Source of the DNA: Adiantum capillus-veneris
Taxonomy: Eukaryota > Streptophyta > Polypodiopsida > Polypodiales > Pteridaceae
Assembly (NCBI GenBank): GCA_014529385.2
Contig: CM043964.1
Coordinates: forward strand, 134,268,420-134,332,419
Direction: 5' to 3'
DNA: 64,000 nucleotides
The position numbers and the translations under genes were made by a program. The notes beneath the pieces were generated by a model. It did no database searches, was not told the DNA's origin, and saw only the letters and a list, made by a program, of their open reading frames with translations. Shown here piece after piece: positions 47,348 to 61,119 of the stretch; position 1 is the stretch's first letter; every line of letters begins with the position of its first letter.

Positions 47348-48117
47348 TTATCCTTGAATGCCGATTGAAGATGAGCAAAACCTCAACTTCTCCTTGTTGA
47401 CCACCTTTGTAAACATGTCTGCAGGATTTTCACTTGTATGCACCTTTCCTAGCTTTAGTTGTCCCTCTTCCAAAAGAGTGCGTATGAAGTGATATCTCGC
47501 CTCAATGTGCTTTGTCCTTGAATGAAAGGTTGAGTTCTTCATAAGATAGATAGCACTTTGGCTATCACTGTACAAGACACAATTGTCTTGTTTGAATCCA
47601 AGCTCTTCTAAGAATTCGTGAAGCCACAGAATTTCTTTGCTTGCCTCCTTCATTGCTACATACTCTGCTTTCGAGGTAGAAAGTGAGACCACTTTCTACA
47701 GCTTTGAAGCCCGGCTTATTGTTGTGCCTCCAATCGTGAATACATAGCAAGTAGTGCTCCTTCGAGAATTTTTGTCACCTACCATATCTGCATCAGCATA
47801 CCCTTCTACAAAAATATCAGTTCCTCCAAAATACAAAGCATTTGTTGTTGTCCCTTTTAGATACCTAAGTATCCACTTCAAACAGCTTGCCAGTGCTCTT
47901 TACCTGGGTTGTCCATGAACCTACTTACAACTCCCACTGCATGTGCAATGTCTGGCCTTGTCCAGACCATAGCATACATAAGAGAACCTACCGCTGCAGC
48001 ATATGGAACTTTAGACATATATGATATCTCCTCTTGTGTCTTTGGACACATATCCTTGGTTAGTTTAAAGTGACCAACCAAAGGTGTAGAAACCGTTTTT
48101 GCATTTTTGCATTGCAA
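47348..48117 (-). pseudogene. Copia G RNase H
   Basis: Three frame segments. 48117-47878 has VGSLMYAMVWTRPDIAHAVG; 47881-47696 has ILRYLKGT and EGYADADMVGD (first Asp); 47692-47348 has TSKAEYVAMKEASKEILWLH (Glu), LYSDSQSAIYL (Asp) and HIEARYHFIR, ending IQG-stop. Small indels near 47880 and 47695 separate them. Confidence 0.9.
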
Positions 48118-49645
48118 ACCTTTCTAGTATCTTCTTGATGTGATCCTCTTGAGATAGCTTTATTGTCTTCTTCGTCCTGTCCCTTGATATCTTCATACTA
48201 AGTATCCTCTTTGCAGCACCTAAATCTTTCATTGAAAAAGATTTAGACAGCTCCTCTTTTAGGTCTTTGATGTCTTGCATGTTAGCACTTGCAATCAGCA
48301 TGTCATCAACATACAGCATTAGGATGATGAACTTCCCATCTCCCAATTTTTTTGTGTAGACGCAGTGATCCAAGTTGCATCTTGTGAATCCATGATCCAA
48401 CATCCATCGATCTAACTTCAAGTACCATTGTCTTGATGCTTGATTTAAACCATACAAGCTTTCTTTTAATCTGCAAACCATTTTCTCCTTACCTTTTACT
48501 TCATACCCCTTTGGTTGAAGCATGTAAATTTCCTCCTCTAAGTTACCATGAGGGAATGCCGTATTTACATCTATTTGCTCAAGATTTGAATTATGAGCAG
48601 CCACAAGGCTTAAGACAAGCTTAATTGAGTTCATTTTTACAACGGGAGAAAATATTTCATTGAAGTCAATACCTTTCTTTTGAGAAAACCCTTTTACCAC
48701 AAGCCTAGACTTGTACCTTTTCTTCCCACCTTCTTCTTCCTTCAACTTATACACCCATTTGTTCTGAAGTGCCTGCTTACCTTTAGGCAACTCAACCAAC
48801 TCCCATGTTTGGTTGTGATGTAATGAGTCCATCTCCACTTGCATGCTCTTCATCCATTCTTCTTTGGATTCGTGTTGCATAGCTTCTTTGTATGATTCCG
48901 TCTCTCCAGAATCTGAGATCAAGAGATGATTGAAGGAAGGAACAAACCTTTCCGGAGGTCTACTTGCTTTTGTAGATCTTTGGGGAATAGGTTGAGGCTC
49001 CTCATTTGGTTGACGTTGTTGCACATTGTCACTGTTTGGAGTCCTTGAGTCTTCACCGTCCTCAAGCTCCATGTACTCATCACCTGTTTCTTTTGTTTGT
49101 TTTCTTTCCAAGTAATCTTTGTACATATTTTGTTTGTTAACAATTACATCCCTACTCCTAAAGATTTTACCATCTTCAGGATTCCATAGGCGATACCCAA
49201 AGTCACCTTCTCCATAGCCAATGAAGAAACACTTTTTGGACTTTGCATCTAGCTTTGATCTTAGGCTTCTATCTATGTGCATGAAAACCTCACACCCAAA
49301 CACTTTGAGAAATGCATAATTCACCGGTTTACCTGTCCATGCCTCTTTTGGAACTCCCCCATCCAGTGCCGTTGAGGGTGACCAGTTGATTAAGTACACA
49401 GACGTACTCACAGCTTCCACCCAAAGCTCAAGCGGTAGGCCTGCATGTAGCCGCATGCTTCGTGCTAATTCCATGATTGTTCTATTCATCCTTTCTAGAA
49501 TCCCATTTTGTTGAGGTGTCCTTGGGGTTGTCTTTTGCCTCTGAATTCCATTGCTAGCACAAAAGCTTTCAAAATCTTGGTTGCAATATTTGCCTCCATT
49601 GTCGGATCTGAGGCATTTAGCCTTAGTACCTATTTCATTCTCCAC
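48065..49645 (-). pseudogene. Copia G integrase core and reverse transcriptase
   Basis: A single frame of 526 residues. D15 (LRSDNGGKY) and E51 (NGILERMNRT) complete D,D(35)E with exactly 35 residues between. The integrase C-terminal part (VFGCEVFMHI, KCFFIGYGE) is followed by a hydrophilic linker. RT: WKSM-like VEMDSLHHNQTWELV, D359 in EQIDVNTAFPHGN, and LYVDDMLIA with D447/D448. The typical IDAKTAFLHG motif has Val-Asn and Pro changes. The frame ends near 48065 by an indel. Confidence 0.92.
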
Positions 49646-49646
49646 A

Positions 49647-50132
49647 AATGCTTTTCGCTTTGAAATATGAAAAACTCATCGGATTTATTATTTATTACAT
49701 AAACCCATGTTTTCCTAGTTGCATAATCTATGAATGTACATAGTACAATGAGCCACCAAGTGATAGTGTACTTGCAGGACCCCAAACGTCAGAATGAACC
49801 AACTCAAGTTTATTATTTTTTCTTTCATTTCCAGATTTTTGAAATTTTACCCTCTTTTCTTTACCATAAACACAATCTTCACAGAACTCTAAGTCCACTT
49901 CTTTCAAACTTGGTAGAAGCTTCTTTGTTTGAAGGATTTGCATTCCTTTGGCACTCATATGCCCAAGCCGGTAGTGCTGCACTGTTGACTTTTGTAGTTG
50001 TTGCACAAGCTGAAGGTTGCGTGCTAACATCACACAAGTAAAGTGTACCAACCTTTTCTCCCTTGGCAACCACCAAAGATCCCTTTGAGATCTTCCACCG
50101 TTTGCTTCCAAATGCAATGTTGTGACCTTCAT
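49647..50132 (-). pseudogene. Copia G integrase, zinc domain and first Asp
   Basis: YRLGHMSAKGMQIL and FCEDCVYGKEKRVKF form the HHCC domain, and LVHSDVWGPAS carries the first catalytic Asp. Two single-base indels between about 49728 and 49650 separate this from the rest of the core. Confidence 0.88.
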
Positions 50133-51227
50133 CGTCCAATTGTCCTGTAGAGATCAAATTTTTGCAAAGAGAAGGAACATGCCTAACATCTTTAAGCTTC
50201 CATTCATTTTCCTTACCAGTTTTGACACAAACTGTACCTTTGTTGACAATTTCACAAGCTTCATCATCTCCCAAGTATACATACCCAAAATTACCTTTGG
50301 GGTAATCTTGGAAATGTTGCTTGTGTGGTGTTGTCGCTTGGAATGAAGCCCCAAAATCTACTATCCAAGAATTAGACACATTGTCTAATGAGAGAATTAG
50401 AGCATCTTGCTCTGCTTTATATGCCACATTGGCCTCCAGTGTTGGCTTGTTGTCTTGAGACTCTGTCTCCTTCTTCTTCTTGGACCAGCAATCCTTCTTG
50501 ACGTGGCCCTCCTTGCCGCAGTTCCAACATTCAAGAATTGACTTTGTGCGTGACTTGCTCTGCCTTGAGCGATCACGACCCTTTTTGTTCTTGAACCTCT
50601 CCTTAGGCCTTCCTCTTGTTTCCATTAACACTGCAGCACTTGATGATTCTCCCGTGCTTCTCCTTTGAATTTCCTCGCTTAGGAGAACACCCACAACGTC
50701 ATCAAACTTAAGAGTATTTGTGCCAGAGATAGAATTACTTACAGTCATCACAAGGCTATCCCAACTATCCGGTAGAGATGATAGTATAAGGAGAGCTCGC
50801 ACTTCATCATCGAAATTGATTTTCACCGATTGTAGCTGACTTGTGTTTGTGTTAAAGTCATTTAGGTGTTCTGCAACTGAGTCATTCTCTGCCATCTTTA
50901 GATTGAACAAGCACTTCATGAGAAATACCTTATTGGATGTCGATGGTTTCTCGTAGAAGTCGTCAAGTGACTTCATCAAGTCTTCCGTGGTCTCCATCTC
51001 CAAAATGTTGAAGGCCACCGTTGACGCCAATCTTAACCGGATTGTTCCCAGTGCCTTTCGATCAAGGACAATGCATGCTTCATCTGCCATCGTTGCGGGC
51101 TTCTTTGCAAGACCGCTAGTGGCAAATAGAGGTCCTTCTAGTAGAGATAGTCTTCAATTTGCATCTTCCAATGTTGGTAGTTTTTGTCATTGAACTTCTC
51201 GATCTTGAGCTTCCCTTCCTCCGTCAT
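49879..51227 (-). pseudogene. Copia G gag, zinc knuckle and protease
   Basis: The ATG at 51227 opens MTEEGKLKIEKFNDKNYQHW. Codon 30 is TAG (51140-51138), and a small indel near 51110 shifts into the long frame from 51090. The gag body (LMKSLDDFYEKPSTSNKVFL) and a CCHC knuckle CWNCGKEGHVKKDC follow. The protease active site reads SWIVDFGASFQATTP, with Phe where D-S/T-G has Ser or Thr. The GAG-pre-integrase region begins before the frame shifts near 49990. Confidence 0.9.
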
Positions 51228-51286
51228 TACTCCCACTCAATTCAAGGAATCCTTTCCTTGAGATAATTTAGCTACAAGCAAACCTT

Positions 51287-51298
51287 GCTCTGATACCA
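51287..51298 (-). other. Primer-binding site (initiator tRNA-Met)
   Basis: TGGTATCAGAGC on the minus strand, two bases from the LTR end. This is the standard copia iMet primer site. Confidence 0.92.
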
Positions 51299-51300
51299 GT

Positions 51301-52025
51301 TGATAGGAAATATGACATAGCTAAGTAGATAATTGAGAAGATTACTTAATGGAGAGAGATAATTTTCACACAAAAGAGATTATAGAGTAGAGAGAGAGAA
51401 AGAGAGAGTATACACGATATACGTGGTTCACCCAATGTGGGCTACGTCCACGAGAAAGCATCCACTCAATGGCTTTAGTACTTCAAAACAAGAAGTAGGT
51501 TACAAAGGGATTATACCCTTTTTCCTTGCTTCACTCTCACCACCTCACACCCACCTTGTTGCATCAATTTCACACTATGAAATATGTGTAGAAATGGCCT
51601 CCTTTTATAGGCCAAAAGGGCTGCCCTCTCTCATGAGAGGCAGCCATGTGTAGCCACCCTTGTGTAGATAAGTCCAAATGGGACCCTCCAATCCGCCCAT
51701 GTGTGGCCGTCCTTGAGAAGACAAGTCCGCTTTTGAATTTGGCCACCGGCCACCGGCCATTGACTTCCGACCACCGGCCACTGTTCATTGACTACCGACC
51801 AACCGGCCAACCGGCCAACCAGCCGATCGTTTTTTCGATCACTTTCCGACCGTCGTCCGGCCATAATATTTCGACAAAAAGGAATATTCCGTGGGCGTGA
51901 AAATTTTGGTTTCCGGTGAGTGATTTTTCTTCACGCACGATGGCTTCTCCTCATAATGGGGCCTTACAAATGTGCATTTTTTACACAAAAATTTACAAGG
52001 GGTAAATCGGGCTCCATACTTAACA
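51301..52025 (-). repeat. 5' LTR of copia G
   Basis: 725 bp, matching 46596-47288 with substitutions and an extra run of CCAACCGGCCAACCGG-like motifs. It is transcribed leftward into the element. Confidence 0.92.
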
Positions 52026-52539
52026 CCTGTTGCAAATGCTCCCACTACGATTGCTAGGTTGGGCCTCGACACTAGTAGGTCATACATGAAACATTCAAAT
52101 GCTAACAAAATCTAGACAAACCTGGTTGTACTAGCCTCCTCATTGCTATTTTCATGCACTACATCATCAAGACTACATCATCACGTATGGATGTGTCATC
52201 GCCAACACTGAGATGGCTACATCCCCCTCATCCACAGGTGGAACTATGTGTCCTTACATCAACTCATCAACCTCTAGCATGAGGATATCAAAGGACTGCT
52301 TGTCCATCATCTTTGCATGTGTCTCTAGGGAGCAAGCACTCTACCTCTATCTACACAAACTTTGATGACACCTCTTGTGTCTCACTGGAGCATTGTCACT
52401 CTTTCTCTATCTCTATAGAGGTAGAGTCTACTAACATGTTCTACAGAGCTAAAATCTTTGTCTCATGAGCGTGGTGGAGCTCACTAGCAAAGGAGATGTA
52501 TCTCATCTCTTGCTCAGCACATGCTAGCAACAAAATCAA

Positions 52540-53290
52540 GATTGTGTTGTCTCATATCTCACATACATGCATAGGATATACCAAGCCACTTTGGGCTCCC
52601 CGGGAAACTAGTGATCTGCAATGTATCTGGAAAGACCGCTCTCTAAGAAAAACTTGACACCCACAATTTTCTAATTGTCCCACTAAGATCAAGCTCTATC
52701 TTAGTTGAGGAACATATTGCATGTGCCATAATGTATAGGATGCACCACTAGGTAATGACAAGCAAACATCTCCTTCACCTACAATTTCAAACATCAAACC
52801 ATCGGCCAAGTGTACACAAGCAAAGGTCCCATTAGATAAAGTGCTTAACCACTCACAATGTGATGTGACATAAAAAATTACATCTTCATCTAGTAATGAA
52901 TAGTGAGAAGCACCACCTCTCAAAGACATGTAAAAAAGAGAAATGTTTAAGGTGAACGTGACATCATCGTCACTGGCATATGATTCCACCACTTTGGCAT
53001 GTGTCAAAACCACATCTCCATCTCGTATACATGATTGTCATTGCCTCATATGTCCAAAGCAATAATGCCTAATGTGTCACAGCCACAATGCCAACATTGC
53101 ATATATTGCCAACTACGAGATTGTCGTCTCTCACAAGTCGTCACTATCAACTCTGAACTATCACACACATGGATGGATGTCACACAAGTGAATAGTGCAT
53201 ATTCAACTAAAGTTTATGATGATGAAGCCAAAACTATGGTGACAATTTCTTGGAGCAAACCAATAGAATCTTCTCTATAAATTGAACAAA
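52540..53290 (-). pseudogene. Copia fragment H: gag end, protease and pre-integrase
   Basis: HCEWLSTLSNGTFACVHLAD, IVGEGDVCLSLPSGA and WHMQYVPQLR are the stretch after the copia protease active site. LISVGQL-like codons continue to ~52560. A degraded zinc knuckle (MQCWHCGCD) lies near 53100 in another frame. It belongs to a different copia family from element G. Confidence 0.7.
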
Positions 53291-55765
53291 ATCTCAACCA
53301 TAAACCATGATCAATGCATCAATCCAATGCTTGCATGTGCAAAATGTAGCTCTACCAAAGCAATATATAGTAGGAATGTCTAACCTCTACTCAAAACCAG
53401 ACAAATTTTGTGCATAAACAATTTGGGGATAAACAACTCTCAAAAGAGCATAAATGCATAAACATATGCATTAAGTAGAGAGAAAATTTGATGCTCAATA
53501 CGCATCCCACAAATTTGTATGCACACTTTGACAACTACAAGTAGCCTATAAATGTAACATGTGACTACCTTATAAGCTATAGCCACTATGAGCATACGCA
53601 AATCTCACTCTTGCGAGAATGGGTAAAAGAACATCAATCTGTGTGCAAAACCAACAAAACCTATCAAAGTGAGAGTCAAAACTTGATCACTATCAGAGTG
53701 GGAGTAAATCGCAATCACTAAACCATCAAAGAATAAATTGTAGATATGCACAAAGCATGGCAAGAATTAGGGGTAAAACGGACAAAGTTTCCCTTTTAAC
53801 TTGAGAAAAATCTTAATTAATCTCACCAAAAAATCGCATAGACCATAAATAGACACTTGGTGTCGTACTAGCAAAACCACATACGGTATACATAAATTGC
53901 CAAAATCTTGGCAATCCATCTCAGCTTGAACGAGTGGCTCTATGAACAATTATACTTGTCCACCAAAATCCCTGTAAACCTTTGAATCTACCATAACGTG
54001 TGAGCTGTAATCAGCTCACTCTATATCCGCATATATATACATAGCAAAAAGCGCATAAAATTGTGTTGAAAATAATCTCTAAAGTGACCCACATAGTCAT
54101 ACATGAGCACACCACATGTGCCACATAATTTGCATTGGAAAGGATGCAATCTATGAGCAAAATGCTGAAATTTGGCACAGTACCTTATCGATCAAAAAGC
54201 GCATCAACCAAATAGAAAATACATAGGAAAATCAACCGCCTAGTAGTGGTCAAAGTCACCGTCCAAGAGTTGATGCCGCTCATCGGGAGGAACCGCTCCA
54301 GAATGGTCTCTTTGAGCCTCTATGTGTCTAATGTGTGTGTGGTCGAAGAAGGAAAAAGGAATCGTCAAAGCCAAAATAGTAATTGAGGGGGTCATCAAGG
54401 AGACTACAGGTTTTGAAGTTCAAATGACTTAAAACTTTAGGTTTAGGCTACTCTTGGCATTTGGGACCTGATGGCCTAACTTAGGTCTAGAAAGCTCACA
54501 GGGGGTCATGGATAGCGATCCATGTTCTACTTCCTTTTTTGGTGAAACTTGGCGTACGTGTTCCTATAGAATATCCTAACATACTTGTGAAGTTATTTTT
54601 AGATTTGGACAAGTTTTTCTCAAATTTCCCCAATTTTCCAAGTTATGGCCTAATTTGGTCCGACTTTGCCATATTTGGTTTTGATTGGCATCTTTGATAT
54701 TTGATGGTGATCAATATGTTTGTCATTTTGCCCTCTGAAGATTTGGAGTTGAAGAAGTGTCCAAATTCCAGCTTTATGTTGATTTATGTCCCAATTGGAG
54801 TCTCTTTGAACCTTTTAGTCTCCCTTACAAGTTTGACTCATTTCCCAAGCATTTTCAGGCATTCTTGAGTTAGCACAAGTTCACAATCTTCCCTTAAATT
54901 TTTTCTTTGTCCAAAAACTTAATTCCAGTCACTAACACTCTGACAATGCTGAACTTTGACAAATGAAGCAATTTATATGACCAAAGACTAAGGTTTTTCC
55001 ACCATGATAATCATCAACATGTACAAATAGTGTGCACCTAATTCTTGGCAAATCTGCTTCTAGGGGTCATGGACCGCGATCCATGTTCTGAACCCATTTT
55101 GGACCAAACTTCAAGGGTAGCATCTAAACATGTTCCCTAAGCTACTAGTGCACTTTTTCTTGAATTTAGGTCAATTTTTTCAACTGTGGATCATAATGAT
55201 CACTTGGTGACTGAAACCCCAATTTTACTTGGTTTTTTGTGGTTCTAATGTCCATTTTACCCTAAATTTGCAGGGCACATTCTCCAAGGCATGTACCAAT
55301 TGGCTAGAGCAAAAGTTTTTTGTTTTGACATGTTGGGGGTCATGGATCGCGATCCATGTCCAACAATAGCTTTTATTTGTGATTACAACAGTGTAAAGCT
55401 GATTTCATCAACATCAGTCTGCACCACTTACCTTTGCAAATTGAGGTGGGGGGTCATGGGTCACGATAAATGTTCCACCCTATTCTCAAATTGTAATGGC
55501 ATGGCCTGATTCTGTTAGAAATTGCAACATTGTTATGAAATTGTTTCTAAATTTGGACTTCGTTAGCCCTCCCGAAAGTGCTCTAACAATTTCTAGAAAT
55601 CCCTTCCTAGATTTGATTGGTTATGTTATTGTGAGTGTTTTTTGTGCATATTTGACCATACACAAATGTTCATGCATTGATAAGGAGCATACCTGTGAAA
55701 TCTGGTGTGGTAGGAGGCTCTTGGGTGGATGTAGCAGGCTAAAAACCGATTGGGAGCTCTAGGTC

Positions 55766-55769
<4 letters not shown>
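53291..55769. other. Long non-coding spacer with a repeated palindrome
   Basis: No gene recognised. GGGGTCATGGATCGCGATCC-type sequence occurs four times (about 54497, 55068, 55333 and 55450). Confidence 0.5.

Positions 55770-55857
<88 letters not shown>
55770..55857. repeat. (TC)n microsatellite, ~88 bp
   Basis: Perfect dinucleotide array. Confidence 0.95.
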
Positions 55858-55858
<1 letters not shown>

Positions 55859-56809
55859 AAAATGTATGATTGCAACTGAGGTTTACCTTGTGCTATTTGC
55901 CTATATGTGTCTGGATTGTCCCGAGTGCACTATGAAAACTTACCTTACTTGCCCTCATTTCTCATGTCATACCACTTGCAGCCCAGACGGCTCGTCAATT
56001 GGATGCCTCAACATTAATTGCCCTTGATTTTGCAATTTTGGTTCGTTGTAAGTTGACCCAAATTTTGACATGTGCCAAGTCCTTCCATATTTGACACGCT
56101 CAAAGCTCTCGCTTTGTAGATTTGGTTATTTTTTTTAGAACTTGAATTTGAATTTCTTGGCTTTTTAAAATATTTTTTAAATCATTATTAGGTTCAAAAG
56201 GAAAGAAAATTATTATTAGTTAGTCAAAAATCTTACCAAAATTATTCATCACACTCATATGTACATAGTCTCAGTCTACGCATCTGGCCCATCAAAACTT
56301 GTCAATATGGCTCAATACTATGTCTTATAAGAGAAAAATTTTGTTAAAAAGTTGATAAAAAAGTAAAAATTTAAGCGTCAAAACACACTTTATACATTGT
56401 ACACATAATCTCTCATCATCTTGCAACTTGAGGTCTTGCAGTATGCTTCTCCAGCTATTGTTACTCACTCCTTCTCATTCTGAGTCATCCCAAACGAAGG
56501 TTTGTGCAATGTGCATGGGTGCACGTGTCTATGCAAGGATGGGAATGTGGCCCTATCATGCTGATGGAAGAGATGTATTGGGTAACACTATGTTGTGCAA
56601 GATGTGGGTACTGAACAAACGGTTCAACGGTTTTTGTTGGTAAGGTTTGAAAGCACGACTTTGGGTATCCATATCAGCTCTGGTTTGGTTTCCATGATTG
56701 ACTTCTTTACCGAGATATGCTTAATTTATCATCTAATAATGCTTGTAGGCTGTCGCGATTGGATAGCTTGCTTTGGCTCCTTTGGCTCCAATTCTTCTAA
56801 CTGAGGCTA
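55858..56809. other. Region without a recognised gene
   Basis: No domain or repeat recognised. Confidence 0.4.
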
Positions 56810-58080
56810 TACATTCCAATTTTGATTTTTTTGGGCCAATGGTGTAACATACGCTTTACCCTTGAGGTTGTACTTCATAGTTTCATCTTGCCAATCCGGT
56901 ACTGCTTTGTAAGTGCGCATCCACGAAACTCCTAAGAAGATTTCTTCATTGAGATCCGTATCCACCATGATGTGGAATTGATGTGGGCAGTCATTATCAT
57001 TGATGTTGATTGTCCCAAACTAACCAATATTCCTTTGTTAGCTGCCCTTAGCTCTATTTTGGTCGGTCCTATCATGGAGTTAGATAGTTTCAGGTATGTA
57101 GAATATCGTATAGCATTAATGTAAGCTCCCGTATCTACAAGCTCTCTTTTTGTTGTTCCATCGAAGAGTCGGACATTGATGTGTACATCCATACCTCCCA
57201 AGTCAACTTTGCTCGATTTAGAGTGTTGCAATAGGAAGAGAAAGTGCTTCTACCTGCCATAGGGGAGCTATATTTTGTCATTCTTTGCACTTTTAAATCT
57301 GCAACATTGCTTCCTCCTTTGCTTTTCCTTCAAATCCTTGATCTTTTTGCTTCCTTTCCTTTGCTTCGTGTATTTTCTCCAACATTTTTGCGAGAGGTTG
57401 ACGATACTTCTTTAGTCTCCATCCATTGATTCAGTTAGGCATCTCTTCTCCCTCTAATGTTGCAAGTTGTACGGCATCATTGGGTGATATGTCATTGATA
57501 AAAAATGGGCCATTACCTCACTTTTTCAATTTCTTGGAGTGTTTCTTCAAGGTGTATACTAATACATAGTCACCCTTCTCCTTGTTTATCACATATTAGT
57601 AATGAAACTCTTTCATTTGTTGTTTTTGTACATAAATGGTTGCAACAGCCTTGAGTCACAACTCATCTAGTTGGGTTAGTTCCAATCTACCAAACAAATC
57701 GTGTCCTATCCATCCTAATTCTTGTGCAACATGTAGTGTAGGAATCAATAATTCTACAGACAGTATGGCTCTATCCAGAACACCAAGATGAAAGGTGTCG
57801 TATTTTGTGGCATTTTGTATGCTACCCTATATGCCCATAAAGCTGAGTGTAGTTTCACATCCCAATCGGCTCTTGACTTGCTGACAATTTTTGTGAGCAC
57901 CGTGCATAGAATTTTGTTTGTGCTCTCGGCTTGCCCGTTTTCTTGAGGGTGATATGGTGCTAATTTTGATAAAGCACCATAAACTCTCGCAAAAGATAGT
58001 CAACATATCATTGACAAAATGAGTCCATTGATCGCTCACTATCTCAAGTGGAAGCCCATATCTAGTGAAAATGTTCTTGT
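56810..58080 (-). mobile_element. Ty3/gypsy fragment E with unusual domain order
   Basis: On the minus strand, integrase core (LEIVSDQWTHFVNDM; then, in another frame, HPQENGQAESTNKI) and its C-terminal part (EKGDYVLVYTLKKHSKKLKK, GPFFINDISPNDAVQLATLE) come first (58080-57430). A protease region (INVRLFDGTTKRELVDTGAY, EIFLGVSWMRTYKAV, 57231-56880) comes after. Canonical gypsy order is the reverse, so two copies or a rearrangement are joined here. Confidence 0.75.
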
Positions 58081-58089
58081 CACATAAAA

Positions 58090-59610
<1,521 letters not shown>

Positions 59611-59630
<20 letters not shown>

Positions 59631-60620
59631 TAATGAATCCCTAAGTTCCTCCGAAGATGTGGCTCCACGAAGATGGCAGACTAAACGATCGCCAACTCCT
59701 CCCAAGAGGAAACGGTTAACCCATAGTCTTTCTCCTTGTCACTCCAAAAGGGAAGAGAGGAAACAAAGGAAGAAAAGGGCAAGAAAGAGGTCACCCTCTT
59801 CTCCTTCTTCTTCACCTTCCTCCTCTTTCGATGAAAGCTCTAGCTATTCTCCTAGAGAATACAAGAGGGGAGGACATTGCAAATCTTACCCTGCATGGCC
59901 AAGGTCACAAAAGCTAAAGAAGTTCAAAGAGGGAGGAAAGAGTGTCTTTTTTCTCACCTATGATGGCACCCTTAGTGCTACCAACAAAGTATTGGCCTTC
60001 ATCCAACAATTTGATGCAGCCTTTGGAGACGAGGGCTCCACGGAGTCCTCCAAGCTACGCCATGTAGCTATGCACTTTTAAAAATCAGCTCATCAATGGT
60101 AGGCTAGCCTTCATGGCAACGGCGAAGCCCCAAATACATGGAAAACTCTACGAGTTTCCATCATGAAGCAATTCCTTGCAAGTGATGCAAAGGAAAAAAT
60201 GCTTACTAAATGGTGAAGTTTGAAGCTTCTCTCTCATGAGTCTATCCACAAATACATGGACAAGTTTTGGGATATACATCTCAAAGCTACTATCTTTCAA
60301 AAGATAGACTTTGTCGACCAAAAGCAACAATTCTGTGCGGGATTACCCAAAGAGATGACCGAGTATGTCAACTCTCAACGGCCTGCTTCTATCACCAAAG
60401 TAATCCACCACACTATGGTTGCTTTGTGCATCAATTTCCAACAACAGGCTAGACGGAATGTCAAGCCCATGGGGAAAACCAATGCCCAAAATTCTTACCA
60501 AGGTTATTCCAACAACAACAACAAATCGGTCCAAGGAGAAGGGAGTTTACAAAGGTAAATATAAACTCTCTCCAAAAGAGCTAGAAGCTTTTAGGAGAGG
60601 GCTAGAACCTCTAAAATGAG
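59611..60620 (+). pseudogene. Element F gag
   Basis: A basic Ser/Arg-rich N-terminus (KRKRLTHSLSPCHSKREERK) is followed by the capsid start FFLTYDGTLSATNKVLAFIQ and QFDAAFGDEGSTESSKLRH. After indels the frame resumes at 60220 (ESIHKYMDKFWDIHLKAT, FCAGLPKEMTEYVNSQRP) and ends in an Asn/Gln-rich stretch. Confidence 0.75.
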
Positions 60621-60689
60621 GGATGATGACCGTGCAATTGAGCTCCAACCAAGAAGCTCACCGCCTAACAAGCCTCCTTATCAAGTTTC

Positions 60690-61110
60690 ATAAGCTCAAC
60701 AAGAGGAGATCATGAGGCAAGTGCATGAATTGGTGAAAAGGGGATGGTGAGGTCTAGCTCCTCTCCATTTTGTTCTCCATTGCTTTTAGTGCAAAAGAAA
60801 GATGACACATATCACATGTGTGTTGACTATAGAGCATTAAAAAAGATCACTATCAAAAATAGATTTCCCGTGCCGTGGATAGAAGATCTATTTGATAATT
60901 TACAAGTTTTGGCCTGACAAATGCTGCAGAGGCATTCAAACTCATGATAGACAAAAATCTTTAGGCCATTCAAATTCTCTTGAGGAGTACAAGAGACACC
61001 TCCAGGTAATCTTTCAAGTTGTGAGAGAGAATAAGCTTTTCATTAATCGAAAGAAAAGTGAATTTTTCCTACAAGAGATTCAATAGTTAGGTCACATTAT
61101 CTCTAAAGAT
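60690..61110 (+). pseudogene. Element F reverse transcriptase with internal deletion
   Basis: EEIMRQVHELVKRGW, LLVQKKDDTYHMCVDYRALK and KITIKNRFPVPWIEDLFDNL come first. The sequence then jumps directly to FGLTNAAEAFKLMIDKNL and YKRHLQVIFQVVRENKLFIN; the residues between, including YSGY and most of the palm, and later the FxDD box, are gone. Confidence 0.75.
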
Positions 61111-61119
61111 GGCACCCTT

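Larger units (their letters stand above)
46596..52025 (-). mobile_element. Complete Ty1/copia element G, mutated
   Basis: It has two LTRs, a primer site, a polypurine tract and the copia domain order gag, protease, integrase, RT, RNase H on the minus strand. Flanking pentamers CCTAT (46591-46595) and CCTGT (52026-52030) differ by one base and probably are the target duplication. The LTRs differ in length (693 and 725 bp) and by many substitutions, and the coding part has several indels and stops, so this is not a recent insertion. Confidence 0.92.
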
